Counted from the stretch's first letter, positions 12,274-22,891 are shown. The stretch is 64,000 bases of DNA from Adiantum capillus-veneris (GCA_014529385.2 CM043944.1:70564895-70628894); one strand, 5' to 3'. Numbers and translations are program-made. Notes: generated from the letters alone by a model not told the origin.

Positions 12274-13497
12274 AAGAGGGATCCTTCTCACTCCAATGCA
12301 GGTAGTGTACAGTTAACCTCCACACATAGTTCTCCTTTATCAAGTGATGAACTACAGCGATGAAAGCATTTTACCATCGACAATGGGTACCTACTCCACA
12401 AGGGGAGAGTTTGTGTACCGACGGACACAGACATTTGGCGCCAAATTCTTTATGAATGTCATGATAGTTCAAGTGCAGGGCACCCGGGGATAAGAAAAAC
12501 TTATTCTCTCGTACGACGACAGTTTTACTAGCCAGGTCTACATGGTTTTGTTCAAGCTTATGTCTTGCATTGCCAAAAATGTCAAGTGAACAAGGCAGAG
12601 CGCCTGAAAGTAGGAGGACTCTTACATCCTTTGGAAATTCCCAATGGAAAATGGGAAAGTATCTCTATGGCTTTCATTGTAGGTTTACCAACCACTATAC
12701 GAGGTCATGGCTCAGTATGGGTGGTCGTAGACAGGTTGACTAAACTATGTAAGTTTATTCCGACCAAATCAACGGTTAAGACACCGAAACTAGCAAAGTT
12801 ATTTGTGGACAATCTATACAAATTGTATGGGTTGCCAAGTAACATTGTTAGTGACTGTGATCCCAAGTTTAACAGCCACTTTTGGAGAGCTGTATTTAAA
12901 CAATTGGGTACAAAACTCAACCTCAGTACAGCTGATCATCCAGAAACGGATGGTCAAACGGAACTGGTTAACCAAGTGCTAGAGGATATGCTAAGAGCAT
13001 ACGTCAGCAAAAAACAGTCAGACTGGGAAGAATACTTACTTATTCTCGAGTTTGCCTACAACAGTTCTAAGCATGTCACAATAGGTTTTAGTCCTTTCAT
13101 GCTCATGTATGGGTTTCAACCCAGGTCACCAGTTACGGTGGGGTTGGCAACCGAAAAACTCCAATAGGTTAAGGATTTTTTGCAAGACCACATGGATATG
13201 CTGAAACTTGCTCGTCAGAATGTCCGGAAAGCACAGGATCGGCATAAGAAATACGCTGATGAGAAACATCGGCAAGTTACCTTCGAAGAAGGAGAGGAAG
13301 TATTTTTATTTTGAAAGGCCCACAATATCGGGGTGATAATTTAGGTGTCGGTCCAGTTTTCAGACTTTCTGAATACGAGTCGGTGATCGTGCCTACAAAC
13401 TATTACTACCATCACATTCTCCCATTCATCCGGTGTTTCATGTAATCCATCTATGAAAGCGGTTAGTTACATGGGGACAACAACATCATTGACCAAC
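12274..13497 (+). pseudogene. Chromovirus integrase, stops and catalytic change
   Basis: The zinc-binding N-terminal part (about 12400-12600; HDSSSAGHPGIRKTYSLVRR ... LHCQKCQVNKAERL) lies in the RNase H frame but contains in-frame stops. The core follows at 12565-13167: WESISMAFIVGLPTTIRGHG, VSDCDPKFNSHFW, and DGQTELVNQVLEDMLRAY. Gypsy integrases normally have Asp in SMDFI; here it is Ala (SMAFI), so the first catalytic acid is lost. The second Asp and the Glu remain. A TAG at 13165-13167 interrupts the C-terminal part, which continues as KAQDRHKKYADEKHR. Confidence 0.9.
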
Positions 13498-13709
13498 AGG
13501 TTTTGGTTGATTACATTGAACCTCCTACCTTACCGCATGAACCTGAACGTGTTATGGATTATCATGAGTTGCGTACACGACATCATGTACGACAACAAGC
13601 ATTAATCAAGTGGAAAGACCGACCTGAAGAAGGTTCCACTTGGGAAAACATTAGTGTTCTTAAGAAGAAGTTTCCCACTTTTGTTTTTGAGGACGAAAAC
13701 TCTTCTTAA
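13498..13709 (+). pseudogene. Chromodomain-like C-terminus of the chromovirus integrase
   Basis: An open frame contains the chromovirus end pattern: ERVMDYHELRTRHHVRQQ, then ALIKWKDRPEEGSTWEN. The KWK-x-RPEE-x-TWE motif is the chromodomain core, which in chromoviruses tethers integration to particular chromatin. The frame ends just before the purine tract and 3' LTR. Confidence 0.85.
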
Positions 13710-13720
13710 GGGGGGAGTAA

Positions 13721-13896
13721 TGTCAGGACAAGGGTCCTGTAACCTAAGAACTAGGATGGTCATGGACTACGGCCAAGGGTTGGGCTAGACAATGTGGACT
13801 GGGGATCCGCCCGTCTAGGACAAGGGGTTAGGAGCCCGCCTATATAATGGGAGGTTGGCAGGAGGATCTTCAGTCTAGTTTCCCCTAGTTCTTACA
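13721..13896 (+). repeat. 3' LTR of the chromovirus
   Basis: Same ends as the 5' LTR. The purine tract aaggggggag lies just upstream (13708-13717). It has a 4-bp insertion in gatc(cgcc)cgtctag relative to the 5' copy. Confidence 0.93.
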
Positions 13897-13901
13897 CAAA
13901 G

Positions 13902-14216
13902 TGTGAGCTTTGTCCTAAGGTGTGAGTCAAGGAGAAGAGAGTGGATTTATCCCACATACTGTGGAGCAAGGCTGTAGAGCTACTTAAAGCTCATTTCATG
14001 AATGAATAAACAACAACTCCATTTTGCAGTACATGCTTGTCTATGGTGAGCTTGTGCTAAGCTAAGTCAATACTCAAGATTGTGTTTATGAGTCCAAGCT
14101 AATTCTATCTTGGAACCTAATTCACTTGAGTGATAATCTTGCTTACACACACACTCACGCATTGACACTATGTTTCTCTTTCATCCACCATAGCTAGCAC
14201 GATCCAATTCCTAAAA
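13902..14216 (+). repeat. Main part of the 5' LTR of the gag-only element
   Basis: It continues the LTR begun at 8095-8101. It matches the 3' LTR at 16867-17181 except at four sites, including the last dinucleotide (cctaaaa here, cctaaca there). Confidence 0.92.
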
Positions 14217-14218
14217 TT

Positions 14219-14230
14219 TGGTATCAGAGC
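14219..14230 (+). promoter_or_regulatory. Primer-binding site, tRNA-Met type (gag-only element)
   Basis: TGGTATCAGAGC lies two bases after the 5' LTR. Confidence 0.93.
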
Positions 14231-14809
14231 CATGGTGTGCTAGCTAGGATTGTTGCTATGCGTTTGTGTGTTAGTACAATTAGCATTACTTTATCATCAT
14301 TAGATAAATCCATTTGATTTGCCCTTCTATTGCATACTGCATGCCTGATTAGTGTTCCATTGGCTAGCATGAGCATGTTCTTGAGCTAAAGACTCTTGGG
14401 CCACTACTCACTAGCTAATTGGAAGATTAATTAGCATAGGATTTCATTAATTTAGCCATTAAGAACTTGCATTTTGCATTCAAAATTTGCTCCTCAGTTT
14501 AGCAAAATTGGCATTCACCATTGGTATGTGTACGTAGCCCCATTCAAATGCTTTCTGTCAAGCCCACCCATGCTAAATTTGCATTTGATTTGACCTATTC
14601 TAAAGCTTGATCAATTTTGCTCTCATACACACCCTCAATCTCTGGTTTTTTCTGCAGACTCAAGACCCAAATTGTGTGTGTGTGTGTGTGTGCCTAAAAG
14701 AGCATTCAATGCTCACCACACCCTTGTGGAAAAACAAGCCTAAAAAGGCCTCAATCAATTTTGCACGTGGTGGGAACCTCCTATTTTTAGGAAGATTGAC
14801 CACCTTTTG

Positions 14810-15510
14810 AAGACGGGCCACACTTGGGGCGCCCACTAGCGGACTTCAACCCCCGACGGTAAGTTGTTTTGCATAAGAATTTCGGGTCCGAACGGACCCC
14901 GGCCGGTCGCACCAAAGCCAAAGAGTTTCCGATCGTCTGCACATGCCCAAGAAACGGCCTAACTGGCCACCCGGCCTGACCCTGCGCCTGCCCACAACGT
15001 CCGGTCGCGGATTCCAACTGAGGCACCAAACTAACTTGAATACCATTTGCGGGTCCGCCCCTCTTGGGTCCCCCTTCCCACGCCTGCTGAGGCCCGCCCT
15101 TGACCAAGCCTTGGAACACAATCCCATTTGCCACATTGCCTACCAAGCAAGCACTCCCACGGCCTCAAGAGCTCCAATCTTCTGGCGGCCAACTCCCTCA
15201 AGGGGACAGTCTCACGAGCTTGCTGTCTCGAACCTCCGAAGACCCCTTTAAGGGCTTGCTCCCACCAAGCTGCAGCAAAGCACCGTGCCAAGCTTCAAGG
15301 GCTTCCCCAAGGCAAATAAACCAAAGCTTTCAAAGCCTCAAAAGGTATCAAAGGACTAGTTCTCCTCAAGCACTAAAGAAGAAAGGTAGAAGACGCTTCT
15401 TCGAGCATACAAAGCTCTTAAAAGGGAGCTCCAAAGGTATTCTAAGCCAACTTCAAAGGCTCATTCCAATCATCAAAGAAGAACTCAAAGGTGTATGTGA
15501 AGGGTGACTT
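14810..15510 (+). other. GC-rich insert-like segment in the gag-only element
   Basis: Between leader and gag lies a stretch much richer in G+C than its surroundings, especially 14810-15300 (for example ggaccccggccggtcgc). A plus-strand frame of 135 codons (15100-15507) is Ser/Lys/Gln-rich with no domain I recognise. It may be captured host DNA or a long structured leader. The related element at 30303-34144 also has a GC-richer block in its interior (about 31330-31870), but I could not align the two by eye. Confidence 0.45.
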
Positions 15511-15689
15511 CACCTCGAGTGAAGAGGTACTTCACATTTTACTAAGAAGACATTAAAATTGAAATCTTGCAGCCAAGAACAATAACTTGCAAACAAATAC
15601 CGTCTTTCTTTATTTGTGCACCGTGTAAAGAGGCAGACACTGGCTAGGAGAGTCTCCTAAGCTAAGACCCTTCTATTGGCACAAATGGG

Positions 15690-16620
15690 GGACAAGGGAA
15701 TAGAGAAATTCAACGAGGAGGGATTTCACACTTGGAAAACGAAGTTAAGAGGCTACCTTATGAAAAAATGTTTGTGATTTGTCATCAGCACGGCCTTAAA
15801 GCAACAAACCAAACCCGATGGAGTGCACATTAGGGCATCTACACTCATAGCAAGTACACAGAATTTGGCCAAAGACGAACAAGCATTGGGAATCATCATC
15901 ACTTCCTTGCATGACAACTATGTGCATTTCATAGATATTCGAATGTAAGCATGCACATGATGCTTGGCATGTCGTAGAAAGTAATTTTGGAGCTAGGGCC
16001 AAAAGAAGCAAAGTTAGTCTTAAAAGACAACTTTACAAAGTTACTATGATTGAAGGGGAGGACATTGCTAGCCTAGTGAATAGGCTTAAGAGCATTGTCA
16101 TGCAGCTCACTTACATCCAGGTTGAAGCACCAGAAGATGACAAAGTGGCCATACTATTAAGTGCACTTCCACCTTCTTATGACCACTTAGTCACAATTCT
16201 GGAAGAAAAAGAACCATCACCACCATTCCAAGATGTCATCAACTCAGTCCAAGCAGAAGACAGAAAGCAAAGAGGTTTACTCACCTCATCAGGGGGAGTT
16301 TCCATCGCAACATCTTCAAGGGTAAGATATTCACCATCAACATCAACAAACGGAAGAAAGTGTTATGAATGTGGAAGAATGGGACACGTAGTGAAAGACT
16401 GCTACACAACAAACCTTGCAACAAATGTGGTAGGAAGGGACACCCTCCTCCTCGGTGCTACTCAAATGGAGGCAGTAACAGTGGAGAAAGCAGTAGCAGT
16501 AGAAGCAACAGCAGAAGCAATGAAGACAAGAGACCTGACAGAGGATCAACTCACATAGTAGAAGACAAAAAGGACGAAGACGAGAGCAATGTTGTATTTT
16601 ATGAAGACCCATTTCGAAAA
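15690..16620 (+). pseudogene. Copia-like gag with two CCHC knuckles, frameshifted
   Basis: The gag begins near 15690 with IEKFNEEGFHTWKTKLRGYL, typical of Copia gag (UBN2-like). A stop and frame changes follow up to about 16045. The longest frame (16046-16558) contains ASLVNRLKSIVMQLTYIQ, VAILLSALPPSYDHLVTILE and the knuckle CYECGRMGHVVKDC at about 16363-16404. A frameshift just after it puts the second knuckle, CNKCGRKGHPPPRC, in the frame starting at 16369. No pol follows, so gag is the only protein of this element, and it is already broken. Confidence 0.85.
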
Positions 16621-16654
16621 TGCAGACTCTCTACTTGTAGGGGAGGACTTTTTC

Positions 16655-16815
16655 CTGTGTGGATCTTATCATCCTGTGTGGACATCACCATCCTTTGTGG
16701 ATTTTTCTTGTGTGGATTTTACCACCCTGTGTGGATATCACCATCCTTTGTGGACTTTATTTTCCTGTGTGGATATCACCATCCTATGTGGATTTTGTTA
16801 GCCTGTGTGGATCAT
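16655..16815 (+). repeat. Short tandem repeat, unit like CATCCTGTGTGGAT
   Basis: About eight imperfect copies of a 15-24 bp unit (cctgtgtggatatcacc, cctttgtggacttt) lie between gag and the 3' LTR. The related element at 30303-34144 has a different but similarly placed tandem repeat (ctccaatccagg type) at about 30675-30770. Confidence 0.75.
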
Positions 16816-16859
16816 GCATCTTCAGTATCTTGTCATAGTCCAAACCTCAAGGGGATGAT

Positions 16860-17181
16860 TGTAAAGTGTGAGCTTTGTCCCAAGGTGTGAGTCAAGGATA
16901 AGAGAGTGGATTTATCCCACATACTGTGGAGCAAGGCTGTAGAGATACTTAAAGCTCATTTCATGAATGAATAAACAACAACTCCATTTTGCAGTACATG
17001 CTTGTCTATGGTGAGCTTGTGCTAAGCTAAGTCAATACTCAAGATTGTGTTTATGAGTCCAAGCTAATTCTATCTTGGAACCTAATTCACTTGAGTGATA
17101 ATCTTGCTTACACACACACTCACGCATTGACACTATGTTTCTCTTTCATCCACCATAGCTAGCACGATCCAATTCCTAACA
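16860..17181 (+). repeat. 3' LTR of the gag-only element
   Basis: 322 bp, tgtaaagtg...cctaaca, followed by the duplicated gctca. Confidence 0.93.
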
Positions 17182-18549
17182 GCTCAACCCTCATTGGTCC
17201 CCCTGGTAGGCAACCCAATAGGATCAAAGCTTGCTCATGGGGAACTCTATTCTTGTTGGTTCTATTTGTGGGCTATCCAATGAGATTTAAGTTTTTTCCA
17301 GGAATGCTAAATTCTCATTGGTTCTTCAACATGGCTATCCAATAGGAATCAAGATTGCTTGCGCAAAACATAGCTAGGTGTTGGACATGTGTCCTTTATC
17401 CGTTAAGTGAAAGGGGTGGTGTGAGTGTCCTCTCATCCCCCCACAAGAGGGGCTCGCCCCATGCAAGTGGGCATGTGTCCTTTATATCCGTTAAGTGAAA
17501 GGGGTGAGTTATAATGTGTGTGAGTGTCCTCTCATCCCCCTACAAGAGGGGCTCGCCCCATGCAAGTGGGGGGTGCAATATGGCCAGTTGGGGGTCCAAA
17601 GAAACCTTAGAGATCATATTGAATGGTCTAAAATACCTAAAGTTGTCAATAGACTTTCCCATTAATCCTAGGCCCAATGGACTCTAGCACTACACTTTGG
17701 AGGCTTAATGAAGCTTACCCTTAGGCCATTTAAAGCTTCATTCAGTTCACATTGCTCTTTGATAGACTATCTCTCCTCTTGGTCCCCTATTAAGAGAAGT
17801 CTAGTAGCACATATGAAAATTTCAACTCTTGCTCCCTTTATCTTCCCATTTTAAATGGCAAGCTTAATATGAGAAAATCATTTGGAAAAGGTAGATATTA
17901 GATTTTATGACATTACCTTGTCCTTGAAATCATAGTCGTCCTCGACTATGAGGTAGGAAAGATAAAGCATAGTCATTAGTCCATTGTTTCCTAATGGGTA
18001 GATGATCCCTTTTTACCTAGCGACATCTTTCCAAAATGGATGACTAGTCCATTTGGTGCTTGGGACACTTAGCTGGCGTAGGCATGTCTACTCTATAGTC
18101 CATACCAATACTCTAAAGTAGAATGACAAGCTCTACTTGGTGCTTGGGAGACGTAGTCATTGCCACAAACATGATCATAAGCATGCATACCTTAAAATTT
18201 GTGCACAATAAAAGAAATGGAGTCATATAAGACAAAAAATTTGTACAATATATACATTTACATGTGCTTACTCAAGTAGTCATTGAAAGCCTTGACAAGG
18301 TGCATACTATCCTTAAGTTGGATTCCTTGCAACTATTTAGCATCTTCAAAAGGATAATTTTTGAATTTAATAAGATATCTTGGATAATCTTACATCTCGC
18401 AAGACCTTGTGTTCATGTCGTAGGATAGACTCAGGTTGGAGTACCTCTTCTTGATGTTCAAATTCTGGAGGATCTTCAATGAAGAATTCTTGAGGTGGCT
18501 CTTACTTGTAAGGTTTAAGCAAGCTCACATGGAAGGTGTTGTGTATGAG

Positions 18550-20566
18550 CTAATGATTGGGCAACTTCAATTGATAAGCCATCTCATTGATTGGCTTAGG
18601 AATTTGAAAAGGACCATAGTATCTTTTTGCTTGTTTAGCATAATACTTTTGGTGTCCCATAGGTTTCTTTCTTGAGGTATGCCTTAGATGAGGTTTAGGA
18701 AACTTTAGCAATACCCAATCATCTTGATTGAAGGTCAAGGTTCTTCTGTGCTTATTAGTCGAAGCCTTTTGCTTTCGCTGAGAGATAAATATAGCTTCTT
18801 TAATCTTTTGAAAATATTATTTTAAGTATTGGCTATATTCATCAGCAGCAAAGGTCTTCCCATGTACTTTGCGTAGCAAGGGGCTTTTGGATCTTCCCTT
18901 AACACTAGGTTGGTAATGGGACACTTTTATGTCCTGGGACACTTTTTATGTCCTGTTAAGTGACCATTTGCCTTGAATTAATTCAAGAGTTTCAAAATGG
19001 ATTTTGAGGTGCTATCTATCTAGAAAGTTGTCTCATGAGTTGAAAAAAACTCGACATTTTTTTGGAATATCAATTCCATCTTTAACCTTGTCCTTGCACA
19101 TCATTTCACAACCTAAACTGTGTGAAAAAACGGGTCCTGTTTTTGGCTTTTTTTAACTTTTTGCAACTATACCACTCTAGAATTCATGTTTGTGAGGTCT
19201 AGAATGCTAGAGAACTATCTTTAGTAGTCCTCAACATGTCCTGATGCTTCTAAGGAGAAATAAATGTTAAAGTTGTAAGTTATGACCAAATTACAAAAAT
19301 TGTCAAATCCTGTTTTTTAGCCAATTTTAGCTCTTCTATGATTTTTTTTGGTGGCTTTCATGATATCCAAATGTAGTTTTGATTTTCTATGTCGCATATT
19401 GTAACATAAAGCTAATATTCCTTGAGTTCTGGGGCACCTAATACCCTATTTTTCATAGTAGACAACGATGGTTGATTTTTTCAATTATAGAAGAAAATGA
19501 AACATTCTAGTATATCAAGTATAGCTTTTTCAATATTTTTAGTTTCTTGTGACAACTACATGCATTTTGTAGGTAGTAACCATATCTAGTCATAAGGATC
19601 AAATTTGGCTAGATATTGAATAGTTTCTATGGGATTCTACAACTCAGAATGTTGAACCCAGTTTTTTCATGTTTGCTAGATTTAGCACTTCATCTTTGTC
19701 CCCAAGATTCCCCTTGGTAAGAGATGTATTATTCTTTTGACATGCTCCATGGCTCCTTATAAACCTAAAGGATAATAGGGAACTAAGAAAACATGCATAT
19801 ATTATTTGTATTGAGTGTGGCTATAGAAACTTTGATGATAGGTTTGCAGAATGGTAAAAATTTAACTTTTTTGTACCTATTTCTTTTGGCAAAACAAAAA
19901 ATAGTGAGTGAGAAGCAATCATATGTTCTGATCACCAACCCATTGAAGTTAACTAGGGAATTTATCTCAAGTCCTACTGGTCCATCAACTTTGGAGGCTT
20001 GGTGTGACCAAACGATGAGAAATTTTACAAGTTTCTTATTTTTTCCATGTGTAGTAGCCCTTGAACTATAACCTCATGAAAGGATTTTACAAAATGAGTG
20101 GATGTACTATGGTTTTGGAGGTTTTTTTCAAAACCCTGAAAGGACACTTTTATGTCGTGTTAGGTTACCAACCTAGTGTTAATGACCTCAAAGGGTGCTT
20201 TTCCCGTAGAAGTATGTACAGTTTTGTTGTACGCATACTCTACAAGAGGTAGGTACTTCTCCCATTGAGAACATTGATCTACTTTGTAACATAGGGTTTT
20301 AGTAGATCCACGATCATGGAGTTGTCTATTTCACTTTGGCCATCCGTTTGTGGGTGATAGGCTAAAGAGGAAATTAATCTAGTACCTAGATTTTCAAAGA
20401 GGCCCTTCCAAAAATAATTGGTCATTCGAGGATCTCTATTTGACACAATGGATGTAGGCAGGCCATGGTACTTGAAAATTTGTGATATGAAGAGGGTTGC
20501 CATTTGATGTTCCTTAATAGTCTTTTTGACATGTATGAAATGAGCTTGTTTGCTGAAACGTGTCAA
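18550..20566 (-). pseudogene. gypsy-A integrase, split by a TTAA transposon
   Basis: The core on the minus strand (20279-20566) reads ATLFISQIFKYHGLPTSIVS, NRDPRMTNYFW and YHPQTDGQSEIDNSM. The second Asp (NRDP) and the Glu (GQSE) are present. Continuing minus, YLPLVEYAYNKTVH and a PFEV segment run to 20183, where the TTAA transposon begins. On its other side, from 18898 downward, the frame resumes with a typical SPLLRKVHGK-like segment and a C-terminal region with QDDWVLLKFPKPHLR and KRYYGPFQI (18550-18738). The domain reads as one integrase once the insertion is disregarded. Confidence 0.85.
18903..20178. mobile_element. Non-coding DNA transposon at a TTAA site, copy 1
   Basis: Inverted ends CACTAGGTTGGTAA and TTACCAACCTAGTG bound 1276 bp, flanked by TTAA on both sides (18899-18902 and 20179-20182). 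Just inside both ends are copies of a near-palindrome GGACACTTTTATGTCC. No coding region is convincing; the open frames at 19793-20252 look incidental. The insertion splits the gypsy-A integrase, so both borders are independently defined. If the target were only TA, the inverted repeat would start one base earlier (ACACTAG), so Tc1/mariner-type targeting cannot be excluded. Confidence 0.85.
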
Positions 20567-20798
20567 CTATAGTCCATATTCCAGTATTCCCATGGATAGA
20601 CTTGGGCAATCCAACGATTAAATTCATGGATATTCTCTCCCATGGTGAATCGGGGATTGGCAATGGCTGGAGTAATCCAAGTTGCTTCCCTCAATCATAT
20701 TTTGTCTTTTGGAATATCACACACTTGGAAACATAGTCTTGTATGTTTACTTTCATGGTAGGTCAATACAAGGTTGTTTCTACTCCTCATAGAGTAGA

Positions 20799-21299
20799 TT
20801 AAATCCCTATATGCCCCGCATAAGGAGGAGCATGAGATTCATACATTGCTTTCTCACAAAGTGAGTGAGTAACACATAGCCTATTGTTGTAGAGAAGATA
20901 ACCATATTGCAAGGTAAATGTTTCCTCTTTCTTCCCTAAGGCAAGGGCAAAAATTACATCTTTAAAATCAGGACTAGTAGCATACTCATCTATCAAAGAA
21001 GATAGATCATTATGAGTTGCTATTGTCACAACATTTACCTTTGGCCGTCGTGAAAGTGCATCGGTCACTTGATCGTGCTTGCCTGCAATGTGAGCAATAT
21101 AAAAAATGAATTGCGAAAGAAAATTTACCCACCTCATTTGTTTGTCAGAAATCTTGGTTTGGGTCATCAAGTATTTAAAGCTTTGATGATCCGGACACGT
21201 AGAATAAATGGAGTCCCTAGGACATAATGCTTCCATGTTTATAGGGCATGTAGGATAGATAATAGCTTTTTTTTTCATAAATACCCAGTGTTCGTTCAT
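20799..21299 (-). pseudogene. gypsy-A RNase H C-terminus and integrase zinc region
   Basis: The minus strand reads DHQSFKYLMTQTKISDKQMR, then WVNFLSQFIFYIAHIAGKHD and VTDALSRRP, the standard end of gypsy RNase H. Farther on, CEKAMYESHAPPYAGHIGI is the start of the integrase HHCC region. The N-terminal part of RNase H (21300-21630) is out of frame. Confidence 0.8.
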
Positions 21300-21632
21300 C
21301 AGAATTCAATCTCCCACTCTCAAATGCTATGGCATGCCCTTCTTGAAGTCAAACTGCTCCAAGGAAACTGCCACATGCATCGCATTGGACTTCAAAGGGC
21401 TTGGTGAGGTTCGGTAATATGAGCACGGATTGAGAGATAAGCTTTTGTTTACGCGTGTCAAAAGCTTTTTTCTTCTTTCCAATCCATGCATACTGAATAT
21501 TTTTTTTTTGTTAGGTCATGTAGTGGACCGCGGCTATTAATGATAATTTTTCTATAAAGCGTCTATTGTATGCACACATATCAATAAAGCTTTCTAACTC
21601 ATGTAAATTCCTTGGTTTAGGCCATTTCCTAA

Positions 21633-22058
21633 TTACTTCCAACTTTGTGGGATAAATACGGATACCAAATTGAGAGATGATATGACCCAAATATGCAAGA
21701 AAACTTCACTTTTCTTTTGATTAATGGAATGTTTATTATCTCTCAAAGTTTGGAAAATTACTTGGAGGTGTTTCTTGTGTTCCTCAAGAGATTTGGAGTA
21801 GATGATCATATCGTTGAAGAATACTCCAGTGAAGTTCTGATATGGTCGAAAGATGTTCTCCATCATGCACTTGAAAGTGACTAGAGCATTTGTCAAGCCA
21901 AAAGGCATGACAAAATATTCATAAAGACCAAATGTAGTACGGAAAGCGGTCTTTAAAATATCTTCATTCACTTTCCTTATTTGATGATAGCCACTTTTAA
22001 GGTCAATCCTACTTAAGTAGGTAGACCCTTGCAACTTATCAAAGAGATCTTCTACCTG
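21633..22058 (-). pseudogene. gypsy-A reverse transcriptase, C-terminal half
   Basis: The minus strand starts at PQVEDLFDKLQGS (about 22055) and continues [33 protein letters not shown], and the catalytic loop VFFNDMIIYSKSLEEH near 21800. Gypsy RTs normally have FDD; here the first Asp is Asn, so the enzyme would be dead even without the frameshifts that follow. The N-terminal half is not upstream on the same strand; it lies in inverted orientation at about 22059-22440. Confidence 0.87.
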
Positions 22059-22440
22059 AGGTGCGAGACACTACTGCTTTACCAAATAACAATGATGAAA
22101 ATCAAGAAGAATTAGAGTTATCTAATTTTATAAATCAATTTCAAGATGTTTTAATTGATGGCATCCCTAGAGAGTTACCTCCAAAACGAGGGGATGATGA
22201 CCATACCATAGAGCTACTACTAGGAACTTCACCTCCCAGTAAGCCTCCTTATAGAGTTTCTCAAGTGCAACACGAGGAGATAATGAGGCAAGTGAATGAA
22301 TTGGTAGAAAAAGGGATGGTAAGGCCTAGTTCATCCCCATTTTGCTTGTAGATTCTATTAGTGCAGAAGAAAGATGACACCTATTGCATGTGCGTAGACT
22401 ATAGAGCCCTAAATATAATCACAATTAAAAATAGATTTCT
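22059..22440 (+). pseudogene. Inverted internal segment: gypsy-A RT N-terminal half on the opposite strand
   Basis: The plus strand here encodes the part of pol that should be on the minus strand: NQFQDVLIDGIPRELPPKRG, then VSQVQHEEIMRQVNELVEKG, MVRPSSSPF, then CVDYRALN and ITIKNRF. One in-frame stop is present after the SSSPF motif. On the minus strand the flanking coding runs FAYMIFV from the right (ending about 22441) and PQVEDLF on the left (from about 22058), which are the sequences expected on either side of this segment. So about 380 bp has been inverted in place with little or no loss. Confidence 0.85.
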
Positions 22441-22441
22441 C

Positions 22442-22867
22442 AAACAAAAATCATGTATGCAAAAATCAAACTTTTCATTGACTTGTCAAAAGCTTGTGTA
22501 TGTACAAGGGGTATGGTGTTACCTTTCTCACTTGCATCTATATATATCTATACTTAAAGTAGATTTTTCTCTCAGGAAACTTCATAGATGCAGCCATGCA
22601 ATTAAACCATGGTGCCCCTAAAATTACATCTTTATGTTTGAGAGGAAAGATAAAGAAACCTTCTTTGTCCACATAACTTTGGACATGGAGTCTCAATTTC
22701 CCAATCAAGGGAGTGACTGAGGCTTCTTGTCCCTTGAAAACTCCATCCGCCTTCAAAGTATCTCCCATTTCATAAGCTTGTATCCCTAACTTGGTGGCTA
22801 GTTCAATTGATATGAAATTATGAGTTGATCCATGATCAAAGAGGATAAAAATATCATGTTCTCTCAC
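22442..22867 (-). pseudogene. gypsy-A aspartic protease region
   Basis: The minus-strand frame reads DIFILFDHGSTHNFIS (catalytic D-x-G: DHG in place of the common DSG), then ATKLGIQAYEMGDTLKADG and KHKDVILGAPWF, as in plant gypsy proteases. After FPERKIYFKYR the frame breaks. The linker continues to about 22441 with VHTQAFDKSMKSLIFAY before the inversion point. Confidence 0.85.
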
Positions 22868-22891
22868 TTTGCCCCAAGCATAGGCAAATGG

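Larger units (their letters stand above)
8102..13896 (+). mobile_element. Ty3/gypsy chromovirus, nested in the 5' LTR of the gag-only element
   Basis: Short LTRs (tgtcagg...cttaca) lie at 8102-8273 (172 bp) and 13721-13896 (176 bp), flanked by taaag (8097-8101) and caaag (13897-13901), a 5-bp duplication with one change. A tRNA-Met primer site begins one base after the 5' LTR, and a purine tract aaggggggag precedes the 3' LTR. The interior, plus strand, runs gag with CCHC knuckle, protease, RT, RNase H, integrase and a C-terminal chromodomain-like segment, so this is a chromovirus of about 5.8 kb. Several frameshifts, in-frame stops and a lost integrase aspartate show that it is inactive. The LTRs differ at nine aligned sites plus a 4-bp indel. 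Confidence 0.93.
8095..17181 (+). mobile_element. Gag-only, non-autonomous LTR retrotransposon (Copia-like gag)
   Basis: The element starts tgtaaag and ends cctaaca. It is flanked by the duplication gctca (8090-8094 and 17182-17186) and lies inside the left LTR of gypsy-A. Its LTRs are 322 bp each: the 5' LTR is 8095-8101 plus 13902-14216 because another element is inserted in it, and the 3' LTR is 16860-17181. They differ at four positions. A tRNA-Met primer site follows at 14219-14230, and a purine tract (aaggggatga) precedes the 3' LTR. The roughly 2.6-kb interior encodes only a broken Copia-like gag with two zinc knuckles. I find no protease, integrase or RT, so it must have been mobilised in trans. 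It resembles the described class of terminal-repeat elements carrying only GAG. A second member lies at 30303-34144. Confidence 0.88.
7162..17912 (-). repeat. Left LTR (3' LTR) of gypsy-A, split by the nested gag-only element
   Basis: The LTR is made of 7162-8094 and 17187-17912, together 1659 bp. The split is at the duplicated pentamer gctca. It includes a GAAGAAG run near 7590 and a (GA)n tract at about 7813-7863. A segment of about 95 bp (gtcctttat...catgcaagtggg) is present twice in tandem at about 17388-17570 but only once in the right LTR, which explains most of the length difference. Confidence 0.9.
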
